Source: Saprospiraceae bacterium (GTDB lineage: Bacteria; Bacteroidota; Bacteroidia; Chitinophagales; Saprospiraceae). Taken from it: a DNA stretch of 64,000 nt. Position 1 is the stretch's first letter; every line of letters starts with the position of its first letter. Location of the stretch: positions 62,001 through 126,000 of the forward strand of contig JANWXM010000005.1 of NCBI GenBank assembly GCA_025055285.1. The letters are read 5' to 3'. The translations under genes and the position numbers were made by a program. Under the pieces are notes generated by a model. That model had not been told where the DNA came from and ran no database searches. It saw only the letters and a list, made by a program, of their open reading frames with translations. Shown piece after piece: positions 55,621 to 64,000 of the stretch.

Positions 55621-57771
55621 TCAGCGCACAGCAAAGCCGTTAGGCCAGTTTTCGTCGGGTCGAACAAAACACAGGCGTCCTTGAGCATCTTCAGCCATGA
55701 GCACCATTCCTTGAGACTCAATGCCGCGCATTTTTCGCGGTGCGAGGTTAGCAACAACAAGAACCTGACGGCCAATAATTTCCTCTGGCGAATAATGTTG
55801 TGCAATACCTGCTACAATTGTACGCGTCTCGAAACCTAGATCTACTGTTAGGCGCAGTAACTTATCAGCTTTCTCTATTTTTTCTGCTGCTATGATGGTA
55901 GCTGTGCGTAGGTCGAGTTGGGCAAATATTTCGAAAGGTACAGTATCCTTCAATGGCGGACGACTATCGTTAAGAGGTTTAGCAGCTTCTCTCGGCGTCG
56001 AGGCATGGAGTTTTTGTATTTGTCGTTCGATGACTTCGTCTGGCAGCCGACTAAATAGGTGCTCGGGAGGCTTTATGCGGTGGTCTGGCCACAATATGGC
56101 ATTTCCTTCGAGCAAGTCGTTGAGGATAGCTACGAGTTCACCATCATCTGCAAACGGAGATAGGTTGAGCTGAGCTCGCAAACGCTCCGCAGAAAAGGGA
56201 AGAAAAGGACGCATTGCTACTGACAAGGCAACTACGTACTGCAAAGCCGTGAACAAGACAGCTTTCACTTGTTCAGGATGTTCTTGGGCGACTTTCCAGG
56301 GTTCGTTGAACTGAAGCAGGGCGTTGCCGGCACTAGATATTTCCATCAGAACGCGCAGCGCATCGCGGAACTGAAAGTGCTCGATGTGAGCACCCATTTC
56401 TTCTAGTTTTTTTGCCAGCTGATATAGTTCCTGGTCTGTTGTAGTTATAGTTTCAGCATTCCAGCCGCTGCGAAAAGTTTGGTCCGGGACACTTCTAGGA
56501 ACTACGCCTCCATAATTTTTATGGACTAACACAAAAACACGCTGGATGAAACCGCCTAGGTTGCCTACTAGCTCCGTATTTGTCGTCTCCTGAAGACCTT
56601 TCCAAGTGAACTCGCTGTCGCGCTGTTCGGGCATATTCTTAATAAGGTTGTATCGCAGGTCGTCTTCGCGGCCAGGCAGTTCTTGAAGATACTCGTGCAC
56701 CCAAACGGCCCAGTTGCGTGAAGTGGAGAATTTAGCGCCTTCCAGATTGAGAAACTGGTTAGCTGGCACGTTAACAGGAAGAATAAATTCTCCGTGAGCG
56801 CGCAAGATGGCGGGAAAGATGAGGCAGTGAAAGACAATATTGTCTTTTCCAATGAAATGGATGAGAGCCGTGTCTTCGCTTTTCCAGAAGCGCTCCCAAT
56901 TATCTCGATTATCTGCGGCCCATTGTTTAGTTGCAGAGATGTATCCAATGGGAGCATCTAGCCATACGTAAAGTTTTTTGCCTTGAGCATTTGGAATGTC
57001 GGGTGGCACGTCTACACCCCAGTCAAGGTCTCGCGTCATGGCTCTTGGCTGCAGCCCTTGGTCAAGCCAAGCGTTACATTGACCAATTACGTGTGCCTTC
57101 CACGTAGTTGGGTCGTGAACTTGTTTTCCGTCTATTCGTCCTGTATTGATCCATTCGCGCAACCACGCTTCGTGCTCATTCAGTTTGAAGTACCAGTGGG
57201 TCGTAGGGCGTTTCACTGGTGGATTGCCGCTGAGGGCTGAGCGAGGATGAAGAAGTTGGTCAGGGCTAAGGGATGTCCCACATTTTTCGCATTGGTCTCC
57301 GTAGGCATCTGGGTTTCCGCAGATAGGACACGTGCCTTGAATGTAGCGGTCGGCGAGAAATTGTTTTGCGGATTCATCGTAATACTGCTCTGTTTCGCGC
57401 TCTTCGAAATGACCATTTTCTAGAAGCTTTCGAAAGATCTCCTGAGAAGTTTGGTGATGCAGCGGTTCACTAGTACGGTGATAGATATCGAAAGCAATTC
57501 CTATTTTCTGAAAGGTATCGCGAATGAGTACGTGATATTTATCTACAATTTCACGAGGACTGACTCCTTCTTTGTGAGCGCGCATAGTAATCGCTGCACC
57601 GTGTTCATCGGAGCCACAAACGAACACTACTTCTCGTCGCATCAAGCGTTGGTAGCGGACATAAACGTCGGCTGGGAGATAGGCTCCAGCTAGGTGTCCA
57701 ACATGGAGCGGCCCATTTGCGTAGGGCAGGGCCGCAGTGACTAAGTATCGTTGCTTCGTCAAGCCAGACAT
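55621..57771 (-). CDS. metG: Methionyl-tRNA synthetase
   Basis: 716 residues. HIGH-type motif H-V-G-H at 23-26, zinc knuckle C-P-I-C with later C-E-K-C (about 144-161), KMSKS-type loop K-F-S-T-S-R, anticodon-binding helices, and a C-terminal EMAPII-like tRNA-binding domain (about 610-716). Full length and bacterial group 2-like. Confidence 0.97.
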   Translation of the reverse strand: MSGLTKQRYLVTAALPYANGPLHVGHLAGAYLPADVYVRYQRLMRREVVFVCGSDEHGAAITMRAHKEGVSPREIVDKYHVLIRDTFQKIGIAFDIYHRTSEPLHHQTSQEIFRKLLENGHFEERETEQYYDESAKQFLADRYIQGTCPICGNPDAYGDQCEKCGTSLSPDQLLHPRSALSGNPPVKRPTTHWYFKLNEHEAWLREWINTGRIDGKQVHDPTTWKAHVIGQCNAWLDQGLQPRAMTRDLDWGVDVPPDIPNAQGKKLYVWLDAPIGYISATKQWAADNRDNWERFWKSEDTALIHFIGKDNIVFHCLIFPAILRAHGEFILPVNVPANQFLNLEGAKFSTSRNWAVWVHEYLQELPGREDDLRYNLIKNMPEQRDSEFTWKGLQETTNTELVGNLGGFIQRVFVLVHKNYGGVVPRSVPDQTFRSGWNAETITTTDQELYQLAKKLEEMGAHIEHFQFRDALRVLMEISSAGNALLQFNEPWKVAQEHPEQVKAVLFTALQYVVALSVAMRPFLPFSAERLRAQLNLSPFADDGELVAILNDLLEGNAILWPDHRIKPPEHLFSRLPDEVIERQIQKLHASTPREAAKPLNDSRPPLKDTVPFEIFAQLDLRTATIIAAEKIEKADKLLRLTVDLGFETRTIVAGIAQHYSPEEIIGRQVLVVANLAPRKMRGIESQGMVLMAEDAQGRLCFVRPDENWPNGFAVR

Positions 57772-57905
57772 TTTTGCGAAAATTTTAAGTTGCCAGATTC
57801 AAGCGCAACAGCGAAATTGATGATGCAAAGGTGAGTATCCTCTTGAGCTTTTATACCGTGGGGATGCGGAGGATTTGGTAACAAAGCAGTCAACAAGTCT
57901 TTGAT

Positions 57906-58361
57906 TTAGTTTTTTGCTCGCTTAGTTCGAAAAAAATTCTGCAACAACCTTACAGCTTCTTCCTCTAGTACACCTATTTCTACTCGAGTTTTAGGGTGCA
58001 AGAGGGCTTTCCCACCGTAAAGCATAAAGCCGCGCTTTTCATCAGAGGCACCGTAGACAAGTTTACCTAGTTGAGCCCATGCTAGGGCGCCTGCACACAT
58101 TACGCAGGGCTCTAAGGTCACGTACAGCGTGCAGGCGGGCAAGTATTTGCTGCCTAGGTAACTAGATGCTGCCGTCAAGGCTAAAATTTCAGCATGGGCC
58201 GTAACATCGCTTAGCCTTTCCGTTTGATTGTGCGCTCGCGCAATGATGCGGCCTTCACATACAACTACTGCTCCTACCGGCACTTCGCCGCTTTCGTAGG
58301 CGCGTTGTGCCTCTGCGAGCGCTTGCTGCATAAAGAAAATATCGGATTGGACAGAAAGCAT
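57906..58361 (-). CDS. tadA: tRNA-specific adenosine deaminase
   Basis: 151 residues, cytidine-deaminase fold. Zinc site His56-Ala-Glu58 and P-C86-x-x-C89; the family size and E-V-P-V-G-A-V-V-V opening fit TadA, which converts A34 to inosine in tRNA-Arg. A guanine-deaminase role is less likely. Confidence 0.93.
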   Translation of the reverse strand: MLSVQSDIFFMQQALAEAQRAYESGEVPVGAVVVCEGRIIARAHNQTERLSDVTAHAEILALTAASSYLGSKYLPACTLYVTLEPCVMCAGALAWAQLGKLVYGASDEKRGFMLYGGKALLHPKTRVEIGVLEEEAVRLLQNFFRTKRAKN

Positions 58362-58592
58362 AAAATCGAAGGTTGTAGATGATCGGCAGCTAAGGAATTC
58401 AATGTAAAGTCAAACGAGCACAAAAATCTCTCGAGAGCACACAAGATTCGTCCTTGACCGAAATCAAAGGAAAAAAATGAAGCCTAGCGGCATCAACAAA
58501 CATCTTGCTCTCTGTATTTCAGAGGAAAGTGTATTTTTCTTCCGCCCAATGTGGTGAGGAAGGTTACTAAGTTTTTTCTTTGAGAAGATGCG

Positions 58593-59624
58593 TTACTTGG
58601 AATTAGGGCACGTGCCGCCGAGTAAAACGCAATGGGTGGCATCTATCGAGTCTAATCGGAATCCATAGGCGGAGCACAAACCTCGCAAAATTTGGCGTAA
58701 GGTTAGAGCATCCAGATTGTAGTGTCCGCTGTGGGAACAGGACCGCATTGCAGGCAATTGAATTACGATTTCAGCGTGGTAATATTCTTCGAGGGCATCT
58801 ACAACTTCGGATAGTGGATCATCTTCAAAATCGAGGAAATGGGTTAGTGCTACCAGCTCATTAAAGTTAGGAAGAGAAAAAATTTCTATTTTCTTTCCTC
58901 TCCAGCAGGCTTTTTGAAGGGATTGAAGGAGTGCACTCTGCTTCTGGGGTCCTTTTCCTTCTGGCCAGAAGCGAACGATGCCTTCGTTAACAAGTACGGA
59001 CGTTTCGTATGGAGAAGAACGCACAGCGAATTGAGTACCTAGAACCTCGATTATTGCACCTGTGGGCGTTTGAATCCAGAACGGCTTTTGCGGGTTATAG
59101 TTCACGATGAAGAAGGCATCTCCTTCCAATTCTAAGTTCCGCTCCCTTTTATTGAAGGTGTTCGCATGATAGCGCAAGGCACCCCCTTGACGCAAGCTAA
59201 CCTTGGAGCCATCGGGCAGGGCGACGATTTGCCTTTCTGTTGCGGCGCGAATTTCTACTATTTCCGAGGTCGAAGTACGACGTTGCTCTAAAAGCCAGAC
59301 TACTGCTCCTATACATGCTACAGCTGCAGCAACTTTCCATCTATGCGCCCTCCAGAAAGAACGTCGGCCTACGACCGGCGATTCAGCACGAATGCTCTCT
59401 GCCTCAATACGACTTGTCAGGCGGGCAAACTCCTCGTCTAAGTCTATTTCAATGACTCGCCCAGAGGGATAAATGGCTTTTTCCCAAATGCGCTGATACA
59501 CTTCTGCCTCGGCGGCCCATTGAGGAGAGTTCTTTAGGGCAGCCTCTAGGCGCTCCTTCTCTTCGGGAGTGATTTCGCCCGTCCATTGCCGTTGAAGCAG
59601 AAGCAGCAGCTCGGTAGATAACAT
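58593..59624 (-). CDS. FecR-family anti-sigma factor
   Basis: 343 residues: cytoplasmic N-terminal helices, one membrane helix (about 92-111, A-A-A-V-A-C-I-G-A-V-V-W-L-L), the FecR beta-helix domain (about 115-230) and a DUF4974-type C-terminal domain (about 265-343) with L-S-E-V-V-D-A-L-E-E-Y-Y. Senses a periplasmic signal and controls the ECF sigma factor encoded just upstream. Usually a TonB receptor gene follows; here none does. Confidence 0.85.
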   Translation of the reverse strand: MLSTELLLLLQRQWTGEITPEEKERLEAALKNSPQWAAEAEVYQRIWEKAIYPSGRVIEIDLDEEFARLTSRIEAESIRAESPVVGRRSFWRAHRWKVAAAVACIGAVVWLLEQRRTSTSEIVEIRAATERQIVALPDGSKVSLRQGGALRYHANTFNKRERNLELEGDAFFIVNYNPQKPFWIQTPTGAIIEVLGTQFAVRSSPYETSVLVNEGIVRFWPEGKGPQKQSALLQSLQKACWRGKKIEIFSLPNFNELVALTHFLDFEDDPLSEVVDALEEYYHAEIVIQLPAMRSCSHSGHYNLDALTLRQILRGLCSAYGFRLDSIDATHCVLLGGTCPNSK

Positions 59625-59682
59625 GTTATAATTTTGTTAAAGAGACACTTTTGATTCGGATTTCCCCTACTCTGTGTTCTAA

Positions 59683-60267
59683 TTATTTTAATAAAAAAAG
59701 AAGAAGAAAAGGTAAGTAGTATTGTTTTGCCAAAGCTTGACGCAACAGCCGGAGGGCTCGAACGATGTGATTTTCCACAGTTTTTACCGAGATATTCAAT
59801 CTTTGGGCAATTTCACGATGTGACATTTGCTCGAACCGGCTGAGCATGAAGACGATGCGACACTTTTCAGGAAGTTTTTCGATGGCCTCTTGCAAGTGTG
59901 CTTCTAATTTGTCCTGATGCACTTTTAGCTCTACTTCCTGCGCCGAGGCATCAGGGAGGGTCTGCCAAGAACTGCAATCGGAATAAAGTTCATATCGGCG
60001 TTGGGCCTTCAAGTAATTTAGAGCACGGTTTATGGTAGCGCGATGTAAATAAGCTCCTAGAAGCGATGGTTCTACTTCCAGAGTGTGCCGCCGTCGCCAT
60101 AGTTCAAGAAAGACTTCCTGAGCAATATCCTTGCTTGCCTGTTCATCTCCTACGTATGTCAATGCCGTAGAGACCAGCTTAGAGTAATACTGGTTAAATA
60201 TGCGGCGCAAAGCATCTGTACATCCTTGCTTTAACCGTTCTAGATCATGGATGGAGTGAAAAGACAT
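59683..60267 (-). CDS. ECF RNA-polymerase sigma factor
   Basis: 194 residues from the ATG at 60267 (the frame stays open to 60423). Region 2 (Y-V-G-D-E-Q-A-S-K-D-I-A-Q-E-V-F-L-E-L-W) and region 4 (L-P-E-K-C-R-I-V-F-M-L-S, H-R-E-I-A-Q-R-L-N-I-S-V-K-T-V-E) with a short C-terminal hydrophobic tail. First gene of the sigma/FecR pair; 58 bp separate them. Confidence 0.9.
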   Translation of the reverse strand: MSFHSIHDLERLKQGCTDALRRIFNQYYSKLVSTALTYVGDEQASKDIAQEVFLELWRRRHTLEVEPSLLGAYLHRATINRALNYLKAQRRYELYSDCSSWQTLPDASAQEVELKVHQDKLEAHLQEAIEKLPEKCRIVFMLSRFEQMSHREIAQRLNISVKTVENHIVRALRLLRQALAKQYYLPFLLLFLLK

Positions 60268-60443
60268 TTTTGGTTGCCTCAAGTCATCTTCTTCAACTAA
60301 GAAAGAGGAGAAATCGCACCAACCTAAGGATAGGCAAAATAAATACGCTGTCGAGAAAGACAATAGTTTTTTAGAGAAAATAGGGAAGTATTCCTCCTCT
60401 AGTGGAGAAACCAAACGACACAAAAATTAGCTGCATTAAAAAA

Positions 60444-61969
<1,526 letters not shown>

Positions 61970-61977
61970 AGGAAATG

Positions 61978-62904
61978 CTATCGCCATGTCAAGGGAGTCT
62001 GAGCAGGTTGTCTTCGGCGACATTCCTCAGGTAGATGGAATAAAATTTCCTCCTGAAGGGCCTTCAACAGGCGCTCTTTAACGGCGTGTCTGTGGGTAAC
62101 AAGGCTAATCTCACGTACAGGCGCTGGCTCAGCAAAGCGTTTTACCTTTGTCATTTGAGCAGGCGTCAAAGTACTCAAGACCAATTCGGGTAGAATGGTA
62201 ACTCCATGTTGAGCATCTACTAGGTGTTTAAGAGTCTCCAAACTGCCAGCCTGGTACTCAACGGCAGGGTGGTGCTTTTCCCTTAAGTCACACAATTTCA
62301 AAATTTGGGAGCGAAAACAGTGACCCTCCTCTAACAGCCAGAGTTCATTCACGTCCAAGTCTTCTGGAAGCAAGGACTCTTTGGTGAAAGGATGACTTGA
62401 GTATACTACAAAGGCCTCGTAAAATAGCACGTGCTCTGTAAGAAGAGGGTCCTCTAAAGGCGTTGCTAAGATAGCAGCATCCAATAAGCCTTTGTGCAGT
62501 CGCTCTATTAAAATTTCTGTGACGCGTTCGGTCACTTTGAGGCGAACAGCAGGGTATTTCTTGACGAAGTGTGGCAGAAAAAGAGGCATTAAATATGGCG
62601 ATAGGGTAGGAATGACGCCAATGCGTAGCTCTCCTTTTAGGTCACGCTCCTCCTCACGAGCCATCTCGCGCAAGCGTTCCACCTCCCGCAAGATGACGCG
62701 CACCTGGGGCAACAAGCGCTCTCCCGCATCCGTCAGGGCGATAGGCTGCCGACTGCGGTCAAAAAGTTTGACGCCCAATTCCTCCTCAATTTTTTGCACC
62801 ATCGCGCTCAAGGTCGGCTGCGTCACAAAGCATTCTGCTGCCGCCTTCCCAAAATGACGATGTGCTTCTAGCGCGATTAGATATTCTAATTGTTGCAAAT
62901 TCAT
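61978..62904 (-). CDS. oxyR: Hydrogen-peroxide sensor OxyR (LysR family)
   Basis: 308 residues. N-terminal winged helix (Q-Q-L-E-Y-L-I-A-L, F-G-K-A-A-A-x-C, Q-P-T-L-S), then the regulatory domain with Cys196 and Cys205 in G-H-C-F-R-S-Q-I-L-K-L-C, the same 9-residue spacing as the redox pair C199/C208 of E. coli OxyR. Divergent from katG, the classic regulator-target arrangement, with the operator between them. Confidence 0.94.
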   Translation of the reverse strand: MNLQQLEYLIALEAHRHFGKAAAECFVTQPTLSAMVQKIEEELGVKLFDRSRQPIALTDAGERLLPQVRVILREVERLREMAREEERDLKGELRIGVIPTLSPYLMPLFLPHFVKKYPAVRLKVTERVTEILIERLHKGLLDAAILATPLEDPLLTEHVLFYEAFVVYSSHPFTKESLLPEDLDVNELWLLEEGHCFRSQILKLCDLREKHHPAVEYQAGSLETLKHLVDAQHGVTILPELVLSTLTPAQMTKVKRFAEPAPVREISLVTHRHAVKERLLKALQEEILFHLPEECRRRQPAQTPLTWR

Positions 62905-63018
62905 CTCTTAGATGGTCTTTTCCGAACGCGTCAGCTACAAAAGTCTTGTTGAAAACATCCGCTACTCTTCCTGAAGAGTTGTGCAGCAAATATATTGATA
63001 AAATCTATTGGTCAATAA

Positions 63019-64000
<982 letters not shown>

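Overview
The window is about 64 kb of a bacterial chromosome of medium GC content, almost certainly from the phylum Bacteroidota. Three things point there. Many genes are preceded by the Bacteroidota -7 promoter element TAnnTTTG. A secreted protease ends in a Por/type IX secretion-type sorting domain. Several genes are families found mainly in this phylum (DUF5723 and DUF6913 proteins, FecR/ECF pairs, outer-membrane beta-barrels, OmpA fused to PD40 repeats). Genus cannot be named from this alone. The window is densely coded (about 54 genes, small gaps) and both ends cut a gene: a trans-sulfuration enzyme at the left and catalase-peroxidase katG at the right.

Left part (1-24.9 kb): trans-sulfuration enzyme, alkane hydroxylase AlkB, AI-2E family transporter and NAD synthetase; an FAD oxidoreductase paired with a membrane polyferredoxin; three envelope genes of unknown role; an unusual split kinase/ATPase set with a tiny membrane protein between; a VWA protein; RecG; DUF4442; an M43 protease; a TPR protein; an MFS transporter and lipoamide dehydrogenase. 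Middle (25-41 kb): accA, a DUF6913 gene and dapA, then galactokinase, the ComM-type ATPase, a 2-oxoglutarate oxygenase, a large Asp-box repeat protein, a HAD phosphatase, OmpA/PD40, threonine synthase, an alpha/beta hydrolase and heme A synthase. Right part (41.7-64 kb): the FeoAB iron importer, TrhO, a methionine/kynurenine-type aminotransferase, an Mpo1-like protein, an enoyl-CoA hydratase and a LOG protein; a small AT-rich island with an orphan DNA methyltransferase and a decayed transposase; then an ACMSD-like amidohydrolase, DnaK, RNase Z, MetG, TadA, an ECF sigma/FecR pair, GuaB, and the divergent pair OxyR/KatG.

The most important non-coding observation is a probable chromosome origin region. 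A perfect 16-bp parS site (37796-37811) and a second 15/16 site inside thrC (38786-38801) lie 3-4 kb left of a 459-bp AT-rich gap (41272-41730). At that gap the plus strand switches from C-rich to G-rich, as expected where bidirectional replication starts. The gap holds one 8/9 DnaA-box match, several weaker ones, a T-rich stretch and small palindromes. No parAB or dnaA gene is in the window. Everything beyond the motifs and hand counts is inference.

I did not see a clear multi-gene defence, CRISPR or secondary-metabolite system. The best candidates for undescribed biology are the FAD oxidoreductase/polyferredoxin pair, the split APH/AAA locus, the DUF5723-lipoprotein-barrel cluster, and the origin/parS region. 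No rRNA or tRNA gene was recognised.
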